From an uncultured Bacilli bacterium (GTDB lineage: Bacteria > Bacillota_I > Bacilli_A > RF39 > UBA660), in assembly GCA_947624135.1 (NCBI GenBank), contig CANQIV010000004.1:1-38860 (forward strand): a DNA stretch of 38,860 nt, in the 5' to 3' direction. A model generated the notes under the pieces. It did no database searches. It saw only the letters and a list, made by a program, of their open reading frames with translations, and had not been told where the DNA came from. This document shows, piece by piece, positions 16,906 through 26,724 of this stretch (position 1 is the stretch's first letter; each line of letters begins with the position of its first letter). The translations under genes were made by a program, and so were the position numbers.

Positions 16906-19008
16906 ATGGATTATAATAACATGAACTATTATGAAATTTTAGGCGTAGATAAAAATGCAAGTACAGCCAATATAACTAAAGCTAGAAATAGATTAAAATT
17001 TGGAAGCCCTGAAGATAGAGTCCCATTTAATATGTATGGTGTAATAGATCAAGCATATGATACATTAGTTAATCCTGAATTAAGAAGAAAATATGATGAA
17101 ACTTTAGAAAAAAATAATAATAATTCAACTAGCGAGGTTAAGGTTGAATCAAACCCTATAATATCAAGTGATAATAAGCAAAATAATGTAGAAACTAGTG
17201 AAGAAAAATCTAAAGAAGAACAAATTTTAAGTGAAGAAGCTATAAAAGAAGCAGTATCTAAAGAAGAACAATCTTCAAATGAAGAAGAAAAGAAAGTAAA
17301 CAATGAAGCCTATTTGGATAAACTAAAACTTGATTATTCAGATGTAATTTTGAAAATAAGACAAATTTATATTAAAAATGGTAAAGAATCTATAGATTAT
17401 GATGAATGGGATAAATCCTTAAAAGAAGCTTATAAACTCAATGATGAAATAAAAGAATTTTCTTCAAAAAGCAATATAAAATTATCTATTCCTTCTGTTG
17501 ATGATATATTAAAAATGTTTAATATCGATAAATCTTTAGTAAAAAAAGAAAATCAAGAAGAAAACGATAAAAAAGAAGAAAAAAATTTATCAGATGAAAA
17601 AAGAGATCAATTACATAAATTAGTACAAAATTATGGAGACTTGATTTTAAAAATAAAGTCCATTTATGAAAAAAAGGATAGTTCAGAGAAAATAGATTAT
17701 GATGAATGGAATAAATCCTTAAAGGAAGCTTATAAACTTAATGATGAATTAAAAGATTTTTTATCAAAAAACGACATAGAAATACCTCTATTAACTGTTG
17801 ATGATAGTTTAAAACAATATAATATCGATAAATCTTTAGTAAAAAAAGAAACTAAAGAAGAAAACGATAAAAAAGAAGAAAAAAAATTATCAGATGAAAA
17901 ACAAAATGAATTAAATAGATTAGTACAAGATTATGAAAATTTGATTTTAAAAATAAAATCACTTTATGAAAAGAAGGATAGTTCAGAAAAAATAGATTAT
18001 AGTGATTGGAGTAATACATTACAATCAGCTAATAAACTTTATAATGAAATAAAAGATTTTTCATCAAAAAATGATATAGAAATACCTGTATCATCTGTTA
18101 ATGATAGTTTAAAAAAATATAATATCGATAAGTCTTCATTAAAAGAAGATGATTTTAGAAAAATAAATATATATGAAAAAATAGGAAAAAAAGAACAACC
18201 AAAACAAGATTTAGTTCAATATGATTTTAGCAATTTAGAATATCATAAAAATGCTGAAACAGATATAGAAAATGATTACGATTTAGCTCAAAAATATTTT
18301 AGTTCTTCAAGAAAAACTAAAAACAATGCTACAAAACTAATTTTTTCAACTATAGGAGCAGGCGCAACTTTCTTCCTTTTAGGGCCAATGATGCTTGGTA
18401 CATCTGCCTTTGCTACAGTAGTAAGTATGCTAGGTGGAGGAGTTGTATTTGAAAACTTATGGAAAAAAATTAAAAAGCACCAAACTAAATCACAAAAGAA
18501 TTTGTTCAAAACTGATAGGGAATCATACGCAGGTGTAATAAAAGATGTATCAACAAGAGAAAGCAATTTAATTAATAAATCTAATGAAAAATTAAAAGAA
18601 ACTATTGAAAAATTATGCGAAAAAAGAGGAAATAATTTTGAATTAGAAAAAGAAAGATTAAAATATGAAAATCATGTTAAATTATTAGGCCAAATAATTG
18701 AACAAAGAAAGTCTACTAAAGCAAAACATGGTGAATTTACAAGTAAAAGTTTAAAATTAGATGCACTTAAAAAAGAATACTCAAAAGCAAAACATGATTT
18801 AAAAAATATAAATGAACGTATTGAAAGAAAAGAATTAGAGAATCAAATAGGTTTAGAAAATGTAGATTTAAGTTCTAGAATTTATAAAAATTTTAAATTT
18901 GGGAATGCAATTTTAAAATTAAAATTACAACGACTAAAACTTCAAAAAAATAGGAATCAACAAGATATGTCAATTGTTAATGAAGAAGAAAAAACAAGGA
19001 ATCGTTAG
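16906..19008 (+). CDS. J-like-domain protein with three tandem ~100-aa repeats, TM hairpin and coiled coil
   Basis: MNYYEILGVDKNASTANITKARNRLKF...AYDTLVNPELRRKYDETL J-domain pattern without HPD; repeated IDYDEWNKSLKEAYKLNDE blocks; hydrophobic LIFSTIGAGATFFLLGPMMLGTSAFATVVSMLGGG. Confidence 0.7.
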   Translation: MDYNNMNYYEILGVDKNASTANITKARNRLKFGSPEDRVPFNMYGVIDQAYDTLVNPELRRKYDETLEKNNNNSTSEVKVESNPIISSDNKQNNVETSEEKSKEEQILSEEAIKEAVSKEEQSSNEEEKKVNNEAYLDKLKLDYSDVILKIRQIYIKNGKESIDYDEWDKSLKEAYKLNDEIKEFSSKSNIKLSIPSVDDILKMFNIDKSLVKKENQEENDKKEEKNLSDEKRDQLHKLVQNYGDLILKIKSIYEKKDSSEKIDYDEWNKSLKEAYKLNDELKDFLSKNDIEIPLLTVDDSLKQYNIDKSLVKKETKEENDKKEEKKLSDEKQNELNRLVQDYENLILKIKSLYEKKDSSEKIDYSDWSNTLQSANKLYNEIKDFSSKNDIEIPVSSVNDSLKKYNIDKSSLKEDDFRKINIYEKIGKKEQPKQDLVQYDFSNLEYHKNAETDIENDYDLAQKYFSSSRKTKNNATKLIFSTIGAGATFFLLGPMMLGTSAFATVVSMLGGGVVFENLWKKIKKHQTKSQKNLFKTDRESYAGVIKDVSTRESNLINKSNEKLKETIEKLCEKRGNNFELEKERLKYENHVKLLGQIIEQRKSTKAKHGEFTSKSLKLDALKKEYSKAKHDLKNINERIERKELENQIGLENVDLSSRIYKNFKFGNAILKLKLQRLKLQKNRNQQDMSIVNEEEKTRNR
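17521..18150 (+). repeat. tandem coding repeat with 300-nt period
   Basis: aatatcgataaatctttagtaaaaaaagaa at 17521 and 17821, diverged copy at 18121; spacing exactly 300 nt. Confidence 0.9.
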
Positions 19009-19020
19009 TCCTTGTTTTTT
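18991..19020 (+). terminator. intrinsic terminator
   Basis: AAAACAAGGA-atcgttag-TCCTTGTTTT TT. Confidence 0.85.
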
Positions 19021-19040
19021 ATGCATAAATAAAAAGCAAT

Positions 19041-19217
19041 TTATGCTTTTTTAATCTTATTTAATGTTCTTTTTTCTCTCGCACTCATTCTAACTTTAGA
19101 ACCATCTTCTAAAGTAACTAACTGCATATTTACATTTTGTGTATGCTTAGTAGCTTTACAAGAGTGTGATCTTCTATTACCAGCAAGTGGTTTTTTATTT
19201 GTTACTTTAATTGCCAT
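19041..19217 (-). CDS. rpmB: 50S ribosomal protein L28 (58 aa), absent from ORF track
   Basis: Reverse-strand translation MAIKVTNKKPLAGNRRSHSCKATKHTQNVNMQLVTLEDGSKVRMSAREKRTLNKIKKA; upstream GGAGG on minus strand. Confidence 0.9.
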   Translation of the reverse strand: MAIKVTNKKPLAGNRRSHSCKATKHTQNVNMQLVTLEDGSKVRMSAREKRTLNKIKKA

Positions 19218-19348
19218 AATATTCCTCCATTCAAAGTTTTTCCCTATGCCTTATGAGTTTATCATATTTTGATTGATAAGTCAAATATTTTAATAAAAAT
19301 ATTTAAAATAAACTTTATTTATAGTAAAATATATGTAGGAGGGATATT

Positions 19349-22270
19349 ATGTATACACCACTTTATATAAAAACAGATAACAGCTTACAAGAATCACTTA
19401 TAAGTATAGAAAAACTTATAGATTTTGCGCTTAAAAACAATATAAAATCCCTTACTATAACAGATAATAATATGTATGGAGTTATGGATTTTTATAAATC
19501 ATGTATAAAAAATAACATAAAACCAATAATTGGACTTGAAATAGAATATAATAAACAAAAAATAGTATTGTACGCTATAAACTACGATGGATATAAAAAC
19601 TTAATTAAATTATGTACAATTTCAAGTGAAAAAGAATTAACTTTAAATGAATTAGAAAAATATTCATCAAATATTATTTGTATAATTCCATCTAACAGTT
19701 TATCAATTTATAATGATGTAAAAAGTTTTTATAAATACCTATATGTAGGTTATTCAAACATAGAAGAATTTAAAACATTAGATTATGAAAATAAAATATA
19801 TATGAAAGAAACATTATACTTAGAAAAACAAGAAAATGAATATATAAAATATTTAAGTGCGATAAAGGAAGGTATAACAATAGATTATGTAAAAGATACT
19901 AAATTAGATAATTATTTATTGATAGAAGAAGAATTTAATAAAAAATATAAAGAAAGCATAGAAATAAATCATTTTATAACTGAACTTTGTAATGTAGAAA
20001 TAAAATTTAATCAAAAATTAATGCCTAAATGTAATAATGAAATAGATAGTTTAAAAACTTTAAAAAACAAGTGCATAGAAGGTCTTAAAAGTAGATTTGG
20101 TTTAACCGTTAAAAAAGCATATATGACAAGACTTAAATATGAATTAGAAATAATAAACAAAATGGGTTTTTGTGACTACTTTTTGATAGTTGAAGATTAC
20201 GTTAGATATGCTAGAGAAAATAATATAATAGTTGGAAGCGGAAGAGGTAGTGCGGTAGGTTCACTAGTTTCTTATTGTCTTAAAATAACAGATGTCGATC
20301 CAATTAAATACGATTTACTTTTTGAAAGATTTTTAAATCCTGAAAGAGTAAGTATGCCTGATATTGATATAGATTTTGAAAATACAAGAAGAGAAGATGT
20401 AATAAATTACTGTGTAAATAAATATGGAAAGAAAAAAGTAGTACCAATAATATCTTTTGGAACACTCGGCGCAAAACAAGCTATAAGAGATGTTGCAAGA
20501 TGCATGGATATAGATTTAAAACTAGTAGATACTTTATGTGAATTAATAGACTCTAAAAAAAATTTAAAAGAAAATTACAATACAAATCCTAAAATACAAG
20601 ATTTAATAAAAAGAAAAGAAAACTTAAAAAAGTGCTACATAGTCGCACTTAAATTTGAAGGGCTTAAAAGAAATACATCAATACACGCATCAGGTATAGT
20701 TATGTCTAATATAGATTTAGATGAGGTAATCCCACTCGATAAAAGTCATGAATTTTATGTAAGTGGTTATGATATGACCTATCTAGAAGAAATTGGACTT
20801 CTAAAAATGGATTTTTTAGCTATCAAAAATTTATCAACCATACATGATATAATAGATAGCATAAACAAAGAAAATAATACCAATATAAAATTTGATGAAA
20901 TACCAATAGGTGATAAAAAAGTACTTGAATTATTTAATAAAGCAGATACTATAGGAATATTTCAATTTGAATCAGATGGAATGGTAAACTTTTTAAAAAA
21001 ATTGAAAGTAACAAGTATGGATGATTTATTTGCTGCTATCGCACTTTTTAGACCTGGACCTATGCAAAATATCTCTACATATATAAATAGAAAAAATGGA
21101 AAAGAAAAGGTAGATTACATTCATCCTAGTTTAGAAAAAATATTAAAACCAACTTATGGAATAATGATATATCAAGAACAAATAATGCAAATATCTCAAG
21201 TTATGGCTGATTACACACTAGGTGAAGCAGATATTTTAAGAAAAGCAATGAGTAAAAAGAAAAAAGATATATTACTTAATGAACAAGAAAAATTTAAATT
21301 TAAAGCACTTAAAAAAGGTTATGATGAAAAAACAATAGATAAAGTATATAATTTAATGCTTAAATTTGCAGAATATGGATTTAATAAATCACATTCAATT
21401 GGTTACTCAATAGTCGCATATAAAATGGCTTACTTAAAAACATATTATCCTAAAAACTTTATTACTTATTTACTTTCTATGGATATTAGTGATAGTACTA
21501 AAACTAAACAATATATATATTGTGCGAAAAAAAATAATATAAATATATTAAAACCAGATATAAACTTAAGTGAAAAAAAATATAAAATAGAAGAAAATGG
21601 AATAAGATATCCTTTATCAAATATAAAAAATATAGGAACCATCAGTGCGGAATTAATAATATCAGAAAGAAAAAATGGAAATTATATAGATATATTTGAT
21701 TTTATAAAAAGATGTTATGGAAAAACTGTTACATCAAAAACAATAGAATCACTTATCTTTTCAGGCGCACTTGATTCATTTGGTTTTAGTAAAAAAACAC
21801 TTATTACCAATTTAGATTTAATAATAAATTATGGCGAATTAATAAAAGATTTAGATAGAGAATATGCATTAGAGCCAGAAATAAATATAATAGATGAATA
21901 TTCTAAAAAAGAATTGCTAGAAAAAGAACTAGAATTATTTGGATTTTATTTAACTAACAATCCAATAACAGATTTTAAAGCTAAATATGATAATATAGTA
22001 GATGTAAAAGATATAGAAAGTTATTTTACTAAAAATATAAATATAATAGTTTCAGTAGATAAAATAAAAGAAATTACAACATCTAAAAACGAAAAAATGG
22101 CTTTTATAACAGGTAGTGATGAACTAAAGAATTGCGATATAGTATTATTTCCTAAAACTTATAACAAATATAATAAATTAAACATAGGAGATATAGTACT
22201 TATAAATGGAAAAGTAGAAAGAAGATATGATAAATATCAATTAGTAGTGAATACTCTAACTAAATTATAA
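19349..22270 (+). CDS. dnaE: DNA polymerase III alpha subunit, DnaE-type
   Basis: GSGRGSAVGSLVSYCLKITDVDP, MPDIDIDFENTRREDVI, RPGPMQNISTYINRKNG, YGIMIYQEQIMQI. Confidence 0.95.
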   Translation: MYTPLYIKTDNSLQESLISIEKLIDFALKNNIKSLTITDNNMYGVMDFYKSCIKNNIKPIIGLEIEYNKQKIVLYAINYDGYKNLIKLCTISSEKELTLNELEKYSSNIICIIPSNSLSIYNDVKSFYKYLYVGYSNIEEFKTLDYENKIYMKETLYLEKQENEYIKYLSAIKEGITIDYVKDTKLDNYLLIEEEFNKKYKESIEINHFITELCNVEIKFNQKLMPKCNNEIDSLKTLKNKCIEGLKSRFGLTVKKAYMTRLKYELEIINKMGFCDYFLIVEDYVRYARENNIIVGSGRGSAVGSLVSYCLKITDVDPIKYDLLFERFLNPERVSMPDIDIDFENTRREDVINYCVNKYGKKKVVPIISFGTLGAKQAIRDVARCMDIDLKLVDTLCELIDSKKNLKENYNTNPKIQDLIKRKENLKKCYIVALKFEGLKRNTSIHASGIVMSNIDLDEVIPLDKSHEFYVSGYDMTYLEEIGLLKMDFLAIKNLSTIHDIIDSINKENNTNIKFDEIPIGDKKVLELFNKADTIGIFQFESDGMVNFLKKLKVTSMDDLFAAIALFRPGPMQNISTYINRKNGKEKVDYIHPSLEKILKPTYGIMIYQEQIMQISQVMADYTLGEADILRKAMSKKKKDILLNEQEKFKFKALKKGYDEKTIDKVYNLMLKFAEYGFNKSHSIGYSIVAYKMAYLKTYYPKNFITYLLSMDISDSTKTKQYIYCAKKNNINILKPDINLSEKKYKIEENGIRYPLSNIKNIGTISAELIISERKNGNYIDIFDFIKRCYGKTVTSKTIESLIFSGALDSFGFSKKTLITNLDLIINYGELIKDLDREYALEPEINIIDEYSKKELLEKELELFGFYLTNNPITDFKAKYDNIVDVKDIESYFTKNINIIVSVDKIKEITTSKNEKMAFITGSDELKNCDIVLFPKTYNKYNKLNIGDIVLINGKVERRYDKYQLVVNTLTKL

Positions 22271-22360
22271 AAAAAACATATTATAATAAAAAAAATATTT
22301 CATTTTCAAAATAAATATGTTAAAATAATATTAGTAGAAGTTAGAATTGGAGGAACAAAG

Positions 22361-22759
22361 ATGAGTTTTGTTAAAAACTGGTTTAGTAAAAGTGATAAAG
22401 ATTCAGAATTAGAAAATGAATTTTATGACATAAAAAAGGAAGACGCTGTTGAAGATGGTAGTTCTAAAATGATACTTTTAGAGCCTCGTGCTTATTCAGA
22501 AGCAGCTCAAATAGCAGATCATCTAAAAAAGAGAAATACTGTAGTTGTTAATCTTAAAAGAGTAACAGGTGAACAAGCTCAAAGAATTATGGATTTTTTA
22601 AGTGGTGTATCATATGCTATAAATGGTACTATTCAAAAAATAGGAACAGGTATATATTTATGCACACCAAATAATGTAAATATACAAGGTAAAATAACAG
22701 ATGATAATGAAAAAGATAAAAAAGACAAAGATGATGATAATATAAATTACGAGTGGTAA
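22361..22759 (+). CDS. sepF: SepF cell division protein
   Basis: [57 protein letters not shown]. Confidence 0.93.
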   Translation: MSFVKNWFSKSDKDSELENEFYDIKKEDAVEDGSSKMILLEPRAYSEAAQIADHLKKRNTVVVNLKRVTGEQAQRIMDFLSGVSYAINGTIQKIGTGIYLCTPNNVNIQGKITDDNEKDKKDKDDDNINYEW

Positions 22760-22764
22760 AATAC

Positions 22765-22793
22765 TTGAAAAAGAAAAATATGTGTGTTATTAT
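22765..22793 (+). promoter_or_regulatory. promoter of the divIVA-like gene
   Basis: TTGAAA (22765-22770), 17 nt, TATTAT (22788-22793). Confidence 0.5.
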
Positions 22794-22817
22794 ATATAAC
22801 GCACCTTTGATTGAGGG

Positions 22818-23300
22818 ATGCTTATGGAAGGTAGTAGAAAGTTTAAAAATTACACTCCTGAAGAAATTGATAATTTTTTAGATAAAGTTATAAATCAGGT
22901 AGAAAAAATGATTGAAGACAACAAGATAAAAAATAGAGAAATCATTTTAAAAGATAAGAGAATAGAAGAACTTGAAAGACAACTTAGCGGTGTAAAACAA
23001 ATTCAAGATAAATTAAGTCACTATGAACGTATGGAAGATACATTAAATAGAGCTATACTAATGGCTCAAAGAACATCAGATCAAATAAAAAGTACAGCTC
23101 ATAGAGAAAGTGAAATAATACTTGAAGATGCTAAAAGAAATGCAAATCGCATAGTAAATGAATCACTACTTAAAGCAGAAAAAACCGAAATGGAAGCAGA
23201 AGCCCTCAAACGAAATGTAATTATATTTAAAAGAAAATTAAGAAGCATAATAGAAGATCAACTTGCTATGGTTGATGAAATTGAAAAAGTAGATTTTTAA
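22818..23300 (+). CDS. DivIVA-family coiled-coil protein
   Basis: FKNYTPEEIDNFLDKVINQVEKMIEDN N-terminus, coiled coil; downstream of sepF. Confidence 0.75.
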   Translation: MLMEGSRKFKNYTPEEIDNFLDKVINQVEKMIEDNKIKNREIILKDKRIEELERQLSGVKQIQDKLSHYERMEDTLNRAILMAQRTSDQIKSTAHRESEIILEDAKRNANRIVNESLLKAEKTEMEAEALKRNVIIFKRKLRSIIEDQLAMVDEIEKVDF

Positions 23301-23330
23301 AATATATGATAGAGACGGTATAATACAAGT

Positions 23331-23508
23331 TTTAAAGAGAGTCTAAGTGTGGTGTGATTAGATAAACAAGTATTATATAGATCACTCTTGATATTTTTAA
23401 TGAAGATTAAAACGTTAGTGGCGTTATACACAAGAGATAATAAACTATTATGAAATAGGGTGGTACCACGCTTATTAATGGCGTCCCTGTGCTTCTAATA
23501 GTTTTTTT
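23331..23508 (+). promoter_or_regulatory. T-box leader upstream of ileS
   Basis: T-box core AGGGTGGTACCACG (23457-23470) with GCGTCCCT (23481-23488); candidate Ile specifier ATC (23381-23383) next to ACTCT/AGAGT pairing; TATAAT at 23319-23324. Confidence 0.9.
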
Positions 23509-23556
23509 AAATATTATTGTAATTAGAGAATAATATAAAATTAAAGGAGAATAATT

Positions 23557-26500
23557 ATGTGTAGATTTGAAGAATTAAGCAAAGAAAAAAATAGTAAAAT
23601 AGAAGATGAATTAAGTAAAAAATTTATCGATGAAAATTTACTTGAGAAAACAATAGAAAACAGAAAAAATAGCGAGAATTTTGTATTTTATGATGGACCA
23701 GCAACTGCAAATGGTATGCCAGGTATACACCATATGTTAGCTAAACTTTTAAAAGATACAGTTTGTAAATATAAAACTATGAAAGGATATAGGGTACTTA
23801 GAAAAGTAGGTTGGGATACACATGGTCTTCCTGTTGAGGTACAAGTAGAAAAAGAACTCGGATTTAATGGTAAAGGCGATATTGAAAAATATGGAATAAA
23901 AGAATTTAACGAAAAATGTAGAGAAAGTGTTTGGAAAAATGAAACAGCTTTTAAAGATTTTACTAATAAAATGGGACAATTTATAGATTTAAAAAATCCA
24001 TATATTACTTATAATAATGATTATATAGAGACAGAATGGTGGATACTTAAAAAATTTTTTGATGAGGGTTTAATTTATAATGGACTTAAAATTCTTCCAT
24101 ATTGTCCTAGATGTGGTACAGGACTTGCTAGTCATGAGGTAGCTCAAGGTTATAAAGAAATAACTGTTAATACAGTTACAGTACCTTTTAAAGTTAAAAA
24201 TCAAGAAAATACTTATTTACTTATTTGGACAACAACTCCATGGACACTTATGTCAAATGTCGCAGCTTGTGTAAACCCTAATGAAAAATATGTAAAATGT
24301 TTGTCTAGAGGTATAAACTTTATAGTAGCTAAATCTTTAGCAAGTAAAGTACTTGGAGATGACTATGAAATAGTAGAAGAATATATGGGTAAAGATTTAG
24401 AATACCTTGAATATGAACAATATATGGATATTTTAAAAGTAAATAAAAAAGCATTTTATGTAACATGCGCTGATTACGTAACAATGGAAGATGGTACAGG
24501 TATAGTACATATCGCACCTGCATTTGGTCAAGATGACTATGAGGTAGGTTTAAAATATGATTTACCAGTATTAAATCCAGTAGATGAAAATGGTTGCTAT
24601 ACAGATGGACCATGGAAAGGTAGACTTGTAGTTGATAGTGAACTTGAAATAGAAATAATTAAATATTTATCAAGTCAAGATAAAATATTTAAAAAACAAA
24701 AAATGGTACATAACTATCCACATTGTTGGAGATGTAAAACACCTTTAGTTTATTATTCAAAACCAAGTTTATATATAAAAGTAACTGACTTTAAAGATAA
24801 AATAATAGCTGCAAATAAAACTGTTAATTGGTATCCAGATTACGTAGGAGAAAAAAGATTTGGAAATTGGCTTGAAAATTTAAACGATTGGGCTATATCA
24901 AGAAATAGATATTGGGGAACACCAATACCTTTATGGGAATGTGATTGCGGTTATAAAGAAATGATAGGTTCAAGAGAAGAATTAGTACAAAAATCTATTG
25001 AAAAAATAGATGAAACTATCGAATTACATAGACCATACGTTGATGATGTACATATTAAATGTCCAAAATGTGGTCATAAAATGTCTAGGATTAAAGAGGT
25101 AATGGATTGCTGGTTCGACTCTGGTTCAATGCCATTTGCACAATACCACTATCCATTTGAAAATAAAGAATTATTTGAATCACAATTTCCTGCAGATTTT
25201 ATATGTGAAGGTATAGATCAAACAAGAGGCTGGTTTTATTCATTACTTGTAATATCTACATTTGTTATGGGTAAAAGTCCATATAAAAATGTATTAGTTA
25301 ATGACTTAATAACAGATAAAGATGGTCATAAAATGCATAAAAGTAAAGGTAATGCAGTAGAGCCATTTACAAGCATTGAAAAATATGGGGCTGATCCAAT
25401 TAGATGGTATATGCTTTATACATCACCAGTTTGGACACCACTTAGATTTGATGAAGATGGAATAAAAGAGGTACAATCAAAATTCTTCAACACATTAAAA
25501 AGTACATATTCATTTTTCAGTATGTATGCAAATATCGATAAAATAGATCCTAAAGAATATGAAATAAAATATGAAGATTTAGAAGAAATAGATAAATGGT
25601 TAATATCTAAATATAATAAATTAGTTAAAAACGTTACAAACTATATGGATAAATATGATTTAACAATGTCAGAACGTTTAATACAAAATTTTGTAATTGA
25701 AGATTTATCAAATTGGTATATAAGACGTAATAGAAGAAGATTTTGGTCAAGTACAAACGATACATCAAAACTTGCAGTATATAAAGTTACATACGATGTA
25801 TTATGTGGAATATGTAAATTAATCGCACCAATGGTACCATTTACAAGTGAAGAAATATATACAAAATTAACAAAAGAAGAATCAGTACACTTAAGCGATT
25901 ATCCTACATATAATGAAAAATTAATAAACGAAAAAATAGAGACTAGAATGGATTTAGTAAGAGATTTAATTAGCCTTGGTAGAAATATAAGAGAAGAGGT
26001 TAAAATAAAAGTTAGACAACCAATTAGTGAAGCATTAATAGATGCTAAAAACGAAAAACTTATAGGTGATTTAACAGATTTAATAAAAGAAGAATTAAAT
26101 GTTAAAGTAGTTAAATTTATTAGCGATGTAGAAAATTATATGAATTTCACTATTAAACCAAACTTTAAAGAGGTAGGAAAAACTTTTGGACCACTAATAA
26201 AAGAATTTGGTGAAAAACTTTCTAAATTAGATACTACTGATATATTAAAATTAAAAAATGGCGAAATAATTAAAATGAATATTGGAAATACTGATTATGA
26301 TATAGACATAAATATGGTAGATATAAGAACAAATTCAAAAGAAGGATTTGATGTTGCAACTAGTTTCTCTAATTTTATAATAATAAATACTGAACTTACT
26401 GAAGAATTAATTATGGAAGGTATAGCTCGTGAATTAGTATCTAAAGTACAGAATATGAGAAAAACAAAAGATTTTGACATAGCAGATAGAATAACACTTT

Positions 26501-26658
26501 ATTATAATGGTGATGAAGAGGTAGTTAAAGCAGTAGAAAGTTTTAAAGAATTTATAAAAAATGAAACTTTATCAACTAATATTGAAATTAAATCTAATTT
26601 AAAAGAAGAATTTGATTTAAATGGACATAATACATTTATAGATGTAGAAAAAAATTAA
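23557..26658 (+). CDS. ileS: isoleucyl-tRNA synthetase
   Basis: DGPATANGMPGIHHMLAKLLKDTVCKYKTMKGY, WDTHGLPVEVQVEKELG, KMHKSKGNAVEP. Confidence 0.97.
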   Translation: MCRFEELSKEKNSKIEDELSKKFIDENLLEKTIENRKNSENFVFYDGPATANGMPGIHHMLAKLLKDTVCKYKTMKGYRVLRKVGWDTHGLPVEVQVEKELGFNGKGDIEKYGIKEFNEKCRESVWKNETAFKDFTNKMGQFIDLKNPYITYNNDYIETEWWILKKFFDEGLIYNGLKILPYCPRCGTGLASHEVAQGYKEITVNTVTVPFKVKNQENTYLLIWTTTPWTLMSNVAACVNPNEKYVKCLSRGINFIVAKSLASKVLGDDYEIVEEYMGKDLEYLEYEQYMDILKVNKKAFYVTCADYVTMEDGTGIVHIAPAFGQDDYEVGLKYDLPVLNPVDENGCYTDGPWKGRLVVDSELEIEIIKYLSSQDKIFKKQKMVHNYPHCWRCKTPLVYYSKPSLYIKVTDFKDKIIAANKTVNWYPDYVGEKRFGNWLENLNDWAISRNRYWGTPIPLWECDCGYKEMIGSREELVQKSIEKIDETIELHRPYVDDVHIKCPKCGHKMSRIKEVMDCWFDSGSMPFAQYHYPFENKELFESQFPADFICEGIDQTRGWFYSLLVISTFVMGKSPYKNVLVNDLITDKDGHKMHKSKGNAVEPFTSIEKYGADPIRWYMLYTSPVWTPLRFDEDGIKEVQSKFFNTLKSTYSFFSMYANIDKIDPKEYEIKYEDLEEIDKWLISKYNKLVKNVTNYMDKYDLTMSERLIQNFVIEDLSNWYIRRNRRRFWSSTNDTSKLAVYKVTYDVLCGICKLIAPMVPFTSEEIYTKLTKEESVHLSDYPTYNEKLINEKIETRMDLVRDLISLGRNIREEVKIKVRQPISEALIDAKNEKLIGDLTDLIKEELNVKVVKFISDVENYMNFTIKPNFKEVGKTFGPLIKEFGEKLSKLDTTDILKLKNGEIIKMNIGNTDYDIDINMVDIRTNSKEGFDVATSFSNFIIINTELTEELIMEGIARELVSKVQNMRKTKDFDIADRITLYYNGDEEVVKAVESFKEFIKNETLSTNIEIKSNLKEEFDLNGHNTFIDVEKN

Positions 26659-26661
26659 AGC

Positions 26662-26687
26662 AAGATAACATTATCTTCTTTTTTTAT
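26662..26687 (+). terminator. intrinsic terminator
   Basis: AAGATAA-ca-TTATCTT followed by CTTTTTTT. Confidence 0.65.
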
Positions 26688-26724
26688 TTAAAATAATGTG
26701 TTAATATATATTGAGGTGAAATTT

